Shown here: piece after piece, positions 38,716-53,749 of the stretch
Layout: each line of letters opens with the position of its first letter
Numbering within the stretch: the first letter of the stretch is position 1
Origin: Blastocystis sp. Blastoise
Taxonomy: Eukaryota > Sar > Bigyra > Opalinata > Blastocystidae
Assembly: GCA_039096225.1 (NCBI GenBank)
Contig: JBBPEB010000009.1
Coordinates: forward strand, 460,001 to 524,000
Reading direction: 5' to 3'
Length of the DNA: 64,000 nucleotides
Notes under the pieces: generated by a model
Database searches by the model: none
What the model was told of the DNA's origin: nothing
Seen by the model: the letters and a program-made list of their open reading frames with translations, nothing else
Position numbers and translations under genes: made by a program

Positions 38716-40595
38716 ATGTGGCTATTATATATATTATTTATGTTCTCACTTTCTGGAGTACAGGCAACTAGTATTTTTCTTGAGTTTTACTTGACATTAT
38801 TGTGTTGTGTGTCTAGATTGTCGCGTCTTCGGAACAAGTACTTCTTGTAAATATGAAACTCAGTCCATTCTTAACACGAATTCCATGTATCGTTTTTTTG
38901 CACTTGTCAATAACGAGTTAGCAGAACTCTCACTGCGATATCCAAATAATATTTGTGATGGAGAACCTGTTTCTGTTCAAATTGCACCGTATATTTTTTC
39001 ACAATTTGTTGTTTTTTTAAATAATATATAAATAGATGGTATTATAAAAGTTCTTCTCTTCCCTCTGTCCTTCTTAATGGAGTGTCATCTTTCTTTGAAT
39101 ATGGATATAACTATTTTTATCCACTTTCAAATGAATATATAAATAGTACAAAATGGAGTTGTATATGGCCATTGTCACCAGGATCTCCCTTAACTTCAAA
39201 GTATATATATAGTTATAGTTATTCTATAATTATATAATTATTTATTTTTTATTATTCTTATATTGTTATAGTTATTCTATAATTATATAATTATTTATTT
39301 TTTATTATTTCTTATATAGTTATAGTTATCTCTAATTATATAATTTATTTTTTATTATTTCTTATATATATATATATATTCTATAATTATATATAAATTA
39401 TTATATTTTATTATTTCTTATATATATATAGTAATAATGAATGTATATCAAAACAAGGTAATAAACAGTTTAATATTATGAAACAAATAGCACCCTATGA
39501 AAATAGTGATGGGGTCTCTTCATTTGAATATGAAATATCAGGTATATAGAAATTTGTTTTTTTATAACGGTTGTTTTATTTTTATTGTTATTTTTATTTG
39601 AATTGCTATTATGTTTATTTGAATTGTTATACTATTTATTATTTTATTTATTATAGTATTTATTATACTATTTATAATACATATCATTATAGCTATTCTG
39701 TTATTTATTATACTATTTATCTACATATAGCTAATTATAATTCCTTTCGATATATAACTCGAAGTGGTACTCAGAATACTATTAATGAATTAACGTATCT
39801 TAACAATCCTCTTACTCAATTTATATATCCTATTTATTTTTATTTATCTATATATATATATAATGGAATTTCATTATCATTTTTTTATATATTTATTTTT
39901 TTATATCTACATTAATTTATATATATTGATAAAAATCTTATGAATATAGTATCTCTATTATTCTATTCCATTGCATTTTAATATTACTATATATATATTT
40001 ATAGTTATATGTAAAGAGTTAAGTTATATAATATTGCGACCTAATTGTTCAGATTCACTACAAAATGGAATAGAAACAGATGTAGATTGTGGCGGGAATA
40101 ATAAATGTATTCGTTGTGAACTCGGGAAAAAGTATTTTGATTGATATTTATAAATATATTAAATATATATTCTTCAATATATTATAAACAATATTTAAAG
40201 ATATTTATATATATTCTACAATATTCAGTATATTATAAACAGTTCTAAAATATTTATATATTCTACACTACATAATACATAATTCATCTATTTTAAAAAT
40301 AATTTTATTATTTTATTTAGATGTTTTTCAAATACAGATTGTGCGTCATCATTATGTACAAATAATATGTGTACGGATGACTATACACTCTATATTATAA
40401 TAGCTTGCTGTATTTTGTTAGTTTTAATTATTGTTATTCCAGTTATTCTTACTATCGTATATGTAAATCGAATGAAGCATATTAGACGCGTTCGACTTCG
40501 AAGTGTTCGAAAACCCTCAACGATCACAAATAATATTCCAAATCCAGAAATACATATTCCAAAAGAACTCTATTCTATTGATATTCCAGATACTA

Positions 40596-40600
<5 letters not shown>
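38716..40600 (+). CDS. Single-pass type I membrane protein with Cys-rich ectodomain
   Basis: The start MWLLYILFMFSLSGVQA is a clear signal peptide and the exons join in frame. The ectodomain begins NCRVFGTSTSCKYETQS, with ICDGEPVSVQIAPWYYKSSS and WSCIWPLSPGSP. It ends in a cysteine module, NGIETDVDCGGNNKC, CELGKKCFSNTDCASSLC. This DCGG-type motif is found in secreted and surface proteins of many eukaryotes and bacteria. One transmembrane segment follows (YIIIACCILLVLIIVIPVIL), then a basic tail (RMKHIRRVRLRSVRKPS) ending SIDIPDTI. It should sit in the plasma membrane or a secretory compartment with the Cys module outside. Ligand and family are unknown. The junction before VICKELSYIILRPNC was chosen because it keeps the frame (GT within CGAAGTGGTACT). 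Confidence 0.7.
39212..39432. repeat. About 70-bp tandem repeat in an intron
   Basis: Three to four imperfect copies of GTTATAGTTATTCTATAATT followed by ATATAATTATTTATTTTTTA fill the intron between the exon encoding PLSPGSPLTS and the one encoding NNECISKQGN. Confidence 0.8.
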
Positions 40601-40631
<31 letters not shown>

Positions 40632-42076
40632 TTTTTGAATCATTTTTTAAAAATTATTGACATATATCTATTTTTATTAATAATATATTCTATAAATATA
40701 TATCTACTTTTTACCCTTTCTATGTCAACAACTGTCTTTATTTATATATATATATATATATTTTTAGTCCATATGAAATTTTCTTTTTTTTATTTACTAT
40801 TATCCATTTATATATATATATAACATTTATAAAAGTTATCCACTTTTAACCCTTTTTTCTCTATTTGCTACATTATTTTCAAAAATATTTTTATATTATT
40901 TATATATATAAACATATATCTCTCTAATCTATTGCTATTGTTCTCTTACTTACATCATAATTCTATATATATATAAATAATTTTATTTTTTATTTTATAT
41001 ATATTTAATAATTATAATTTGAATAACTTTTTAAAATTTATCTCTTTAGTATAGATTCTAGATTCGGTATTTCTTTTTTTTTATGCATTGAAACGCTAAT
41101 TACATCACCATTTATTTTTATCTTTATTATTTACAAAAGTATAAGTATTATTTTATGCTTATTTTATTTTAATCTATACTATTTATGTTTTATATCACAG
41201 ATTCCGTTTCAGAATATCTGTATTTTATGCTTTTAAAATTTGCTTTATTAAAATATTTTTTTATTCATAGAATTGTCTCCTCTTTCACATATTTATACTT
41301 TTCATCCAGTTACATTAAGTCTACATATTACTTTTATATATATTCTTCTTCTTTTTACTTGCATTGTTTTGTTAAAAAAATGTATCAAGAAAATTTTTTT
41401 CTTTAAATATTATCACTTCTGCTTTCTAATGATTTTTGGCGAGCAAAACAATGTTTTTTTTGTGAAATATAATCGAGCATGACGTTTTCATTAATATTTT
41501 TTATAGGATCAATCTTTCTCATCTTCTAACGTTTCCACAAGGTATATGCATCTCATTTTATGATGAAATAATGAGGAAATCGGTATAAAAACAACGCTTT
41601 TTGAATCTAGTTTTTTGAAATAGGGAAACTTTTAATTTTTTTAAGTATCAAATGAAAACAGGGAACTTTCTTTAATTTTAACCAATAAATAACTTATTTA
41701 ATAAACAGATCGACCCAAATTGTTCTGTATTTCTTTAAACAATTTTTTAGTTAGGTCATTAGTCCAAACAAATTTCATTTTCCGCCTTATTAAATAAAAA
41801 TTACCATAAAACTGAATGAAAAAATGGTGGGATATCTAATTCAAGAGCCTTAAACCTCCCTAATTATGTCTATATAATTTACATAGAAATTTTTTCTCTC
41901 TCACAAAATAATTGGATACAAAAAGAAAATCATTCAATCATAGCCGTTAAAAAGTTATTCTGATTAGAAACTATAAGTGTAATCTATAATGTATCAGCTT
42001 TATCTTATCATTAATTTATATATATATATATATATATTTATCTTTTTGTTGTTTTTATTCAAGAAGAATTGAAACC
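40601..42076. other. Intergenic spacer, no gene seen
   Basis: About 1.5 kb, T-rich on the left (3' UTR of the membrane-protein gene) and more mixed in composition from about 41.5 kb. The latter part is presumably the promoter of the next gene. Open frames here are Phe/Tyr/Ile low-complexity and unsupported. Confidence 0.55.
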
Positions 42077-44015
<1,939 letters not shown>

Positions 44016-44958
44016 ACTATTTTTATATATAGAAATCTATAACATTATATATCGTTTATTTATATAATTTTTTTATGAATATATATCTAGTATATCAATT
44101 GTTTTCTTGACTATTTTGTATTTTCCTTTTTTATTTATTATATTTATATTCATATACTCATTTGTTTTTATTTCTTTGAATATATTTCTTGTAAATCTAT
44201 AATTTTTTTGACTTTCCTTTTATATGAAAGAATGTTTTTAAGTATATTCTTGTTTCTATGCTATAAATTATTGTAATTATCCTATTTATTGTTTCTTATT
44301 TTTTTATTATTCATTATATGCTATTTTCTTTTATTTTGTCACAGCTATTTCTTCTGAAATTTTTTCTTGCTTGTCAAAGCTTTTTTAATTAAATATTGTA
44401 TTTTATTTTCAGTATCTAATTAGGAAGATAGCTTCAATTATAGTTTTGTTTTTTTTTAAACATTTCCCATGACTGCGTCTAGATGGCAGTCAATAATTAT
44501 AAGTATTAAAAATATACATATTGTCATATTTAAAAGAATAATATCAAAAATAGTATTCAGTTCACAAACATCCTAAAAAGAGGATTGACTCGAGTTTTTA
44601 AGGTTATTTTGACTGAAACTACTTTTATTTGTTATTTTTCTGTGTTTTTGTTTCTTTCCTTTGTTACTCTGTTATTAATATATTTATTCACAATAAATTA
44701 CATTATTCATAATATCGGATTACTACTGTATGTCTTAAACTATTTTCTCAAGTATTATCTTTTATTTTTTTATCAATTCGTTTCCTTCAATTCTATTATT
44801 GCTTTATTAAATATATATATACTATCAAGAGATACTATGCACATCTTTAGAAACTATTAACTATTTGAATATCAATTTTATTTTATGTTTCTTGTTTTGA
44901 TTCCTTTCTTTTTATTTATTTTGTATCTAAAAACAATACAATAGTTCTAGGTAACTCA
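44016..44958. other. Intergenic spacer, no gene seen
   Basis: About 0.9 kb of T-rich sequence between two plus-strand genes, with a slightly more mixed patch at 44460-44600. Open frames here are hydrophobic low complexity and unsupported. Confidence 0.55.
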
Positions 44959-47900
44959 ATGATATATTCACCATTCACATGGCTCTCTGATGACGAAGAT
45001 GCTAGTGATTTATCACCAGAATTCTATAATTTCTTTATTATGATTATTATATTCACTTGCTTTGTGTGTATGTTAACATATTATTTATTTATTTATTTAT
45101 CTTCTTCTAGGGTTTTTTAAACTTGCCATCAATCAGAGTTTTATCAAGCAATTAAAATACTTTTCGAAACGAAATGACGTATTTGAATATCTATTTATAT
45201 AAAGAATATAATAATTTTTAATTTTTAATTCTATATATATATATATAGGTTATTTTAATTGATTTACTTGGAAGTGATATTAATATATTAAAACAATTTT
45301 CAAAAGAACATTTAATTCGTTATTTAGAATATAGATCACGTAGTGAAAGCCATTTACTTAAATCAATTTTTATTCCTTTTACTATTGTTCCAGAATCTTT
45401 AAATTATAAAGTATAAATATTTATATGTTTTTTATTAATATATATATATATATTTATAATAGTATTGTTATTTTTTTTGAATAAATATATATATATATAA
45501 ATATTATTATTATTAATATATTTATAATAGTATTATTTTTATGAATATATATATATATAGTTATTAGATACAGGTCCAAAAGACTTACAATTTGAAATGA
45601 CAGGAATTATTGAAGGTAAAACGCCTTATATTATAGATGTCTTTTATAATATTCCCGTGAATCTATATAGAAACACAGTACATTATCTTACTCTTTGTAT
45701 TTATATGATATTTATATTTATATTAATTTTTTTTTATTTTTATTCTTTAAATAATATATATTTTAAAATGTTTTTTTCTATATGAAAACTATATAAAAAT
45801 AGTATATTTTCAAATAGATATAATTTGATTTTACTCAATTATATATATATAGTACTTTCGTCACAATCCAATAATATAAACTCAAAACAAACAAATTTCC
45901 AAGATATTCTTGATGTATATATAAATATATATATATATATAAATTATTCCTATATTTAACTAGAATATAATCTCTACACCTAATGTTATTCATCCGTCAA
46001 CAATTATTTCTTCTTCTTCTTTTTCTTCTTCTTCTCCTTCAAATATACCATCATTTCAATTTCATGTTAACCTTCCTCCTTCTATTATTAGTATATATAT
46101 ATGTTAGTATACTATTATTATCATAATATTATTATTTGTATATTTATCAAATCACATTATTTATGGACGAGTTATAGAATATATATATATATATATAGAT
46201 ATAAATAAAAATAAGTCAATAAGAAAATCGACTTTAAAACGTAATAAGGTTCAATTATCTCATTATATATCACCTTCTACCATATCTCCATATAGTAATA
46301 CTCTGACTGATCCTGTATCTATGGATATACATACAAATAAAGATTCCAGCACTATTCAGATACAATCAGACAAGTTACAACGTGAAAAACAAGCTCTGAA
46401 TTGTATTTCTATGCCTTCTATCTTATCAACTCCTGCTAATCCTCATTCTATAGATAATAATAAAGATAGAAATAATAATAATAATGCTAATAATGATACT
46501 ATTAATAATGCTAATAATGCTAATAATGCTAATAATGCTAATAATGCTAATAATGCTAATAATGCTAATAATGCTAATAATGCTAATAATGCTAATAATG
46601 CTAATAATGCTAATAATGCTAATAATGCTAATAATGCTAATAATGCTAATAATGCTAATAATGCTAATAATGCTAATAATGCTAATAATGCTAATAATGC
46701 TAATAATGCTAATAATGCTAATAATGCTAATAATGCTAATAATGCTAATAATGCTAATAATGCTAATAATGCTAATAATGCTAATAATGCTAATAATGCT
46801 AATAATGCTAATAATGCTAATAATGCTAATAATGCTAATAATGCTAATAATGCTAATAATGCTAATAATGCTAATAATGCTAATAATGCTAATAATGCTA
46901 ATAATGCTAATAATGCTAATAATGCTAATAATGCTAATAATGCTAATAATGCTAATAATGCTAATAAAAATATATGCATTAATTCATCGCTTTCTATTCA
47001 TCCTAATTCAATTAAACGAAATATCTCTGAGAAACATATAAATAACCGTGGTTCTTTGTCTTTATATACTCTTTCAAAACAATCAAATCGTTTATTTGCT
47101 CCATTCTTTTCATCTTCATCTCTATTAAAACAGTCAAAATATACATCTATTCCTAATTGTTCTATTTCTACTTCTTCTTCTTCAATAGATACTCCTACAC
47201 ATAAATCAAAATATTTTATGAATACTAATAATAGTTATACACAAGATCTTTCAAATATAGAATTCTCATTAAATTATCCATTATTACCTTCAAAATCAAC
47301 AGATTCTGAAATGAAACCATTATTATCAGAACAAGAAGAAAATCATTCTGAATCTATTCAGTATAATGAGTATAATGATTATACTAATAATAAAGATAAA
47401 AATAATAAAGATAATAATACTAATAATAATACTAATACTAGTAATGATAATACTACTAATAATACTATCCCAAAAGCCTCGAATACTGAATATAATAATA
47501 AACCTTCTTTATCTCCTCTTTCTGATTCTCCTAAAATATCATTTACTCCATCAAATGAACTAGTTCCTAATACTTCTGTTGATTTATCGAATATAAATAT
47601 GTCTACCAATTATACTCTATATGCATCTAAAGACCCATTTCATTCAACAAATCATGTTCCACATTTATATAAATATACTAAAGTAGATACAAAACAGATC
47701 TTAGAATCATCTTCTATACAGTCAATAGACACTATTTCTTTGAATAATTCTTCATTAATCACTTCTCTATCCTCTTATCAAAATAATAAAATAGAGTTTA
47801 TTCCACAAAGCTCTATTGATAGTAATAATAATAATATTAGCAAGGATGTTAATGATAATAATAAAGAAACTAATAAAAATAATAAAGATAATAATAAAGA

Positions 47901-48519
47901 AACTAATAAAAATAATAATGATAATAATAAAGAAACTAATATAGATAATAATAATAAATTAAATAATAATACATATATAATGACTTCTTCAAAATCCTTA
48001 CCGTCTACAAACCTTCCACATTCAGCACCTGTCAGTCAAAATAAGTCAAATAATCCGATGATTTTACCTATTGTTATTCTTCTTTATGATGATCCTATTT
48101 CTCCTTCTCTGGTACAACTCTATATATTATCTATTAACAAAGAAGGATCTATTATTCTTAAACGAAATCTTATTATTAATCAATATGGATATTATCTACC
48201 CAAGGTATATATATATATATATAATATTTCTCAACTGTTTAATATAATTCTTCTATTTATAATAGTTTTCATTATTATACTTTATTATATTGTTATTATA
48301 ATATTTATTACTATTATTACATTTATTATCACTATATACCTTTTAAAGGAGATCTATGAAAATGATACAGATTGTATTATATGTTTATCTCAAAAAGCAG
48401 AATGTATATTACTCCCTTGTAGACATAAATGTATATGTAAATCATGTGTTTCTATGATTGATAAATGTCCTCTTTGTAGAAACACATTCTCTTTATATAT
48501 ACTTGATACACATACATAA
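44959..48519 (+). CDS. Mahogunin/LOG2-type RING finger E3 ligase
   Basis: The predicted start is MIYSPFTWLSDDEDASDLSP. Short exons encode FKLAINQSFIKQLKYFSKRN, LIDLLGSDINILKQFSKEHL and GPKDLQFEMTGIIEGKTPY, possibly matching the N-terminal domain that Mahogunin proteins carry before the RING. A long disordered exon with a roughly 50-copy Asn-Asn-Ala tract follows, plus Ser/Asn-rich sequence. The last exon (48349-48519) encodes a C3HC4 RING: EIYENDTDCIICLSQ, LLPCRHKCICKSC, DKCPLCRN. The helix EIYEN before the RING and the CRHxCxCxxC spacing are characteristic of MGRN1/RNF157 and plant LOG2. These ligases act on endosomal and membrane cargo with an E2 partner. Intron 48205-48348 is 144 nt, a multiple of three, and stop-free. 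The region 45.6-46.2 kb is uncertain, and a start further downstream is possible. Confidence 0.65.
46498..46965 (+). repeat. Nine-bp coding repeat (AATAATGCT)n
   Basis: About fifty tandem copies encode Asn-Asn-Ala in the disordered region of the Mahogunin-like gene. The units are identical at the nucleotide level with no synonymous variation, which points to recent expansion rather than selection for the peptide alone. Confidence 0.95.
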
Positions 48520-49124
48520 TTGTTATATATATAGTCTCTTATTCAATCAAAAATATTTTTTAATAAATTTTTCTATTTTCATTTTTCTGTTATTCCATTA
48601 GAAAATTTTCATTCTTTTTCTTCTTCTCTCTTTTATTGAAATCATATTTTTACAAATATATTAAATATATATATTTAATTCCATTTATTCATTTATCACT
48701 ATATAAAATGAGGTTATTTCTCTTCGTTAGTTTATTTATTAAACTGTTTTTGCTATTATTAATATGTTAAAAAATGTTCTATTTATTTTTTCACATAAAA
48801 ATCATTAAAAACGCTTAAAAATAATATAGTAGACTTTCTGAAATCATTATATATGCATTTCAAATATGTATATACTCTAGTAACAACTTATAAACCATGA
48901 TTTCACAAATTTTCATTAGATCGTCGACAGATGGGTATAGGAATCATTCTATGCTCTACGTAGATATACTTTATTTCCATACAATCATTGAAAGTCTACA
49001 ATAATTTATAAATTGTATGCATTTTACGAAAATCACATTTTTTCCATTTGAAACTTGTATCTCTATTATTCGTTGTATAAATACTTAATTAAAGGCCCAC
49101 TTTTAGATTCATAGTATCCATTAT
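48520..49124. other. Intergenic spacer between tandem RING genes
   Basis: About 600 bp: T-rich 3' UTR-like sequence, then a less AT-rich part from about 48.9 kb that is the likely promoter of the next gene. No gene is seen. Confidence 0.55.
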
Positions 49125-49994
49125 ATGAGCAACGAATCTATTGATATAAACATACAAAATGATGTTTCTAAAGATACACATTCTCAGTTAACTTCTATAA
49201 ATGTATTTTATTTTAACATAGTTATACCATGGCTACTATTCATGATGTCTATAGATACAAACTGAAGAAAATAAATCATCTCAAGACTTACAACCAAGAA
49301 TTGATGATAATCATGAAGGAGATTCACGTACGTAGATATAAATTTATTCTTCATTATTTATGTTAAATATGTTTTTATTATTCTTATGATATAAAGAAAC
49401 TGAAATTATGTCAATCTCAAAAGATTCTGTGAATGAACAGAGTGATGATGATGAAATTGTTGATATGACATGTCCTATATGTATTCAAGAGATGACTAAT
49501 CCATCTAAAGTGAATAACTGCTTTCATATGTTTTGTTTTGACTGCATTAAGAAATGGTCTCTTCAAAAAAATATTTGCCCTCTTTGTAAAGGAACATTCA
49601 ATAAAATATAGTATCTTATAAATCTTAAATGACTTTATACTATTGTATACATAGTTATAATATACATACTGAACTTGATTATCAAGAATATTCTATTCCA
49701 ATCACTTATAATGTGTATATATTTATTATTATATATTGTTGTTATATATTGTTGTTATATATTGTTGTTATATATATATTATTATATATTGTTGTTATGT
49801 ATATATTATTATATATTGTTGTTATATATTATTATATATCTATATAGTAGTGAATCATCTTCTTCTAGTTCTATTACTCCTTCAAGAGGAAATAATCGAA
49901 ATATTCGAAGAGTATATATATATATATATATTCATTGTTTTTTTATTCATATATATATATATATATATATTCTTTTTTTTTTTTTGTTTTTTTA

Positions 49995-50042
<48 letters not shown>

Positions 50043-50092
50043 CGATGGTTACCTCCATTATCTGTTCAAGAAATCTATACTATGAGAAGAAG

Positions 50093-50157
<65 letters not shown>

Positions 50158-50254
50158 ATATATATCAGTATATATATATATATATATATATTGATATATA
50201 TATATATAGATATGATGGAACATTAGTTCGAGCTCAAACTAGACTTGTACCTCC

Positions 50255-50294
<40 letters not shown>

Positions 50295-51927
50295 ATATAT
50301 AGATACCCAATTTGATTCTACATATATATATGCACGTATTAAGCCATTTATTCAAAGAGAATTAATTATTATATTTAAAGATGAAGATATGGATATATTA
50401 TCAGAATATGTATCACGACTATTAGCTTCTCGTCCCGCCTTTTTTTACCCTCCAAAATCAAATGATTTACACCCGCGGTTTTCTTATCAACAGTATAAAG
50501 AAGCTCAAACAATTCTTTATCAAAAATTATATCAATTATTTTCTGTATATATATATATATTTTATTATTACCTTATGCATATTTATCATAAAATTTATGA
50601 ATATATAATTTAACATAGAGAAATCTTCCTATATTCCTAACGGAAGTCACGTGGTATTTATATTCGTCATTACCATTGGAATCTTTTGATCGTATTAAAC
50701 TATATAAGTATATTTTATATACAACTATTTTTTTTGTTTATAAGGAGATTATTATATATATATATACTATTTATTTAATTATATATATATAATTAGAGAA
50801 CCAAATAGTCAGTCCAATGTATTATTTTCTTCATTAAACTCAACATCACGTGAGGAAAGGAATACAAATCATTATCATGAACACAGTCATAATAGAAGTC
50901 ATCAGGAGTCTCGTGATATCGATATTGATTCACATGATCAGAATTCTATTCATTCTACAACGAATTCCCGTGAAATTACATTAAACGAATATCGAAATAA
51001 TATTGATATGGATATTGATATTGATAATAATCATAATAAAGAAGATAATCATAATAAAGAAGATAATCATAATCATAATCATAATAATCATAATAATAAT
51101 AATCATAAATCTACTTTACAAACTATTAAACCTTCGTCTATGTATAACTCAGAAGAACGTGTGTTGAGTGAACATAACCGCGGTTCTAGTCATCATCATA
51201 TTCATCATCATATTCATCATCATTCTTATGATGAAGCCTCATCTTCTTCTTCTTCTTCTTCTTCTCATCATCATATTCATCATCAATATCATCATTCTAC
51301 TACTACTAATAATAATAAACATATTTCTTCAACAACGAATCATTCTCATTCACATCATTCACATACTTCATTAGAAAGAATACCTACAACTACTAATCAT
51401 GATAATTCAACTAAAACTACTACTACTTCTGCTCCTCTTATTCCTATAATAACAAATACATCTCCTTCTCTATCTCTCTCTACTCCTTCCTCTCTTTCTC
51501 TCTCTATTCCTCAACCTTCTTCTTCTTCTTCATCTCTATATAATCCTATATCTACCTATTCAACATCTTCTACTACAAATATCAAGTAATATATATATTA
51601 TCATATATATATAATTTATTTGTTTTTATAATTTTATTTTACAAATATCTCTATTTAAATATATATATATAGTGACACAAATATACCACAACGAAAACAA
51701 TTCATGACCAGTATATATAAATAATGTTTATATATTTATTATATATAGATACCTATAAACAAAAGATAATCCATGAAAACCCGATAGAGAAAAAGTCTGA
51801 TTCATTCATAAATAATAATATAGGCAAAAAAACAGAGACGTTTAAGCAAGAAAGAATTAAACAAATAAAACAAGAAATATCTTCTATAGACAAACAACTA
51901 AATTATTTATATAAGCAATTATCGTAA
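49125..51927 (+). CDS. TOPORS-like RING E3 ligase
   Basis: Exons join in frame from [20 protein letters not shown]. The RING is [38 protein letters not shown] and [11 protein letters not shown], with the CFHxFCFxCIxxW pattern of TOPORS/ICP0-type fingers. Downstream, [33 protein letters not shown] and [18 protein letters not shown], then [10 protein letters not shown], match the helical domain that follows the RING in TOPORS proteins. A very low-complexity exon (about 50.8-51.6 kb) is rich in His-Asn, His-His-Ile, Ser and Thr. The gene ends in a predicted coiled coil ([20 protein letters not shown]). TOPORS proteins ubiquitinate and SUMOylate nuclear substrates, so nuclear localisation is expected. 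Introns at 49.9-50.3 kb are nearly pure TA. The junction at PITYNV was chosen because splicing at the second GT keeps the frame. Confidence 0.8.
50097..50210. repeat. (TA)n run in TOPORS-like intron
   Basis: A TA-dominated tract forms the intron between MRRRL and [12 protein letters not shown]. Similar TA introns flank it on both sides (49915-50039 and 50258-50291). Confidence 0.8.
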
Positions 51928-52111
51928 AATAATAATTTTATGAAAATTTTTTAATAATTTACACACTTTGTTAACTTTTATTTATTTATAATTTTAAAAC
52001 AACTAAAAACAATAATAACGATATAAATTGATTATAAATAAAAACACAACAACAAGGAATAGTCAAATATTGATTATTAATAGTAATTGTTTTTACTATT
52101 ATTTTTATTAA

Positions 52112-52315
52112 TTATATTTTCAGATATTTCTTTTGCATTAAAATACCTAACAACATAAAATATATTTTACCTTCGATAGCATATCCCTTCTGTACACATT
52201 CTAATCATATTACAAATTATTTTAGAATATTTTTATCAATAAAACAATATATATATATATATACTATCAATATAATTTTTTAATTCAGAAAGTGGTATAT
52301 TTTGAACATGTATAA

Positions 52316-52364
<49 letters not shown>

Positions 52365-53074
52365 TTCACTAGATTCTAGATTCTGTATATGACTTTGATT
52401 TTGTTCATTGTCCATATTTATCTATATAATACTATTATTAGTATTCATAAATATTATTAATCTATATATATATATACAGTTGTCATATAGACATATCCAT
52501 TTTCATTTGTAATTCCTGGTGAATAATATATTATTGGTGATTTACACTATATATACATTAATATAAATTTAACCAAAAAATCATCTATATATATACATAT
52601 ATACATAAAGTTTAGTAGCAGTATATCCAGTTTCTTCTTTTAATTCACGTAACGCACTAGTTTCTACAGATTCTCCTTTATCTATTAATCCTATAGTATA
52701 TTCATTATAAATAGAAGATGATAGAAGAATCTATTTGCATTGAATAAACATAAAAAATAAATACCTGCAGGAAATTCTATACAAAATGTTTTTGCTGGAA
52801 CTCTATAATTTTCAATCAACATTATATGAGGTTCTAAGTAGTTCTTCGATACGAGAAAAGGAATCAAATCGATGCCTAAAGATGAATGATCTTTTTCTAT
52901 TCGTATTCATACCATCTACTTCAATAACACGACTTGTTCTCTCAACACATTCCCATTCCTAAATATATAATTGTTACTTATCACAACATTTCATACCATT
53001 TCCTTATCATTTCCTTCTAAAGTATATTTCTTAATTCCTATCTGAATCCACTTTCCTTTATATTTGACATCCAT
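52112..53074 (-). CDS. Nudix hydrolase, NUDT5/YSA1-type ADP-sugar pyrophosphatase
   Basis: The gene starts MDVKYKGKWIQIGIKKYTLE at 53074 and ends LMQKKYLKI with TAA at 52112-52114. A 37-nt intron splits EVDG from IDLIPFLVSK. The protein then runs NYRVPAKTFCIEFPAG into the Nudix box LIDKGESVETSALRELKEET, which satisfies Gx5Ex7REUxEExGU, followed by SPIIYYSPGITNENGYVYM. The EFPAGLID entry and the YxSPGxT motif are typical of ADP-ribose pyrophosphatases of the NUDT5/YSA1 group. These cleave ADP-ribose to AMP and ribose 5-phosphate with Mg2+, detoxifying free ADP-ribose in cytosol or nucleus. The helix before the Nudix box and a short C-terminal helix (ELKNYIDS then KGYAIEGKIYFMLLGI) complete a usual-length protein. 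It is convergent with the TOPORS-like gene, with under 200 bp between them. Confidence 0.85.
52319..52362. repeat. (TA)n run in Nudix gene intron
   Basis: A short pure TA tract lies between two exons of the minus-strand Nudix gene. Confidence 0.7.
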
Positions 53075-53749
53075 CAAGTTATTTTTTTATATTTTAAGAA
53101 ATGACAGCTTTTAATGACAAATTTTAAAAAATATCTTTTTTTAAGGTTGTAGAAAGTGAATTATATTCAATTTTTATATGATTTTGCTCTCAAATGTTTT
53201 ATCAACGCACAACAGAGATATAAATATATATAATATTCATTAACACCAAGAAAACTAATAAATGTCAAAAAAATATTATATAAACGATTCTTGCTAATTT
53301 TTGATAATGACAAATAATACATAAAATAATCTATTATTTTATTTTTTTCTACCCTTTAATAAAACATCAAAAATCTCATTTATTCCAATTACTTCATTCT
53401 TCAACGAATATCTTTTTTTTTTAATCAATTCACAGAAAATATACACCTTATTAGATCATTTTACAAACAATATACCTTTAACTATGTATAATTACCTTTA
53501 AAAAATAGAAATTAAAAATATACACCCAAAACAAAAGAAAATTTGTGATGTTCTAAAAGAACATTTTTCATTCTTCTAATTTTGTAGAAGAAAGACTATT
53601 CATGATTAATAGGGATAATTAGTGAAGAAATCCAATAAAAACGTGATTAGGAAAAAGAAACACAATAAAACAACCTTTTTCAAACGTTTTTTCTACATTT
53701 ATCAGGTTATTCTTTTTTCGAGTACTTACTCTTTATATTCTTATTTATC
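53075..53749. promoter_or_regulatory. Divergent region between Nudix and PI synthase genes
   Basis: About 675 bp with no supported coding exon, holding the two divergent promoters. An open frame starting at 53622 overlaps the next gene in another frame and is not supported. Confidence 0.4.

Noticed and set aside
44585-44860. 91-codon hydrophobic open frame
   Set aside because: It is a Phe/Tyr/Leu-rich product of T-rich intergenic sequence with no conserved features. The same applies to 34001-34243 and 41185-41482.
46443-47041. Leu-Ala and Leu-Ile-Met repeat frames overlapping the Asn-Asn-Ala array
   Set aside because: They are shadow frames of a 9-bp repeat that is coding in the frame joined to the RING exon.
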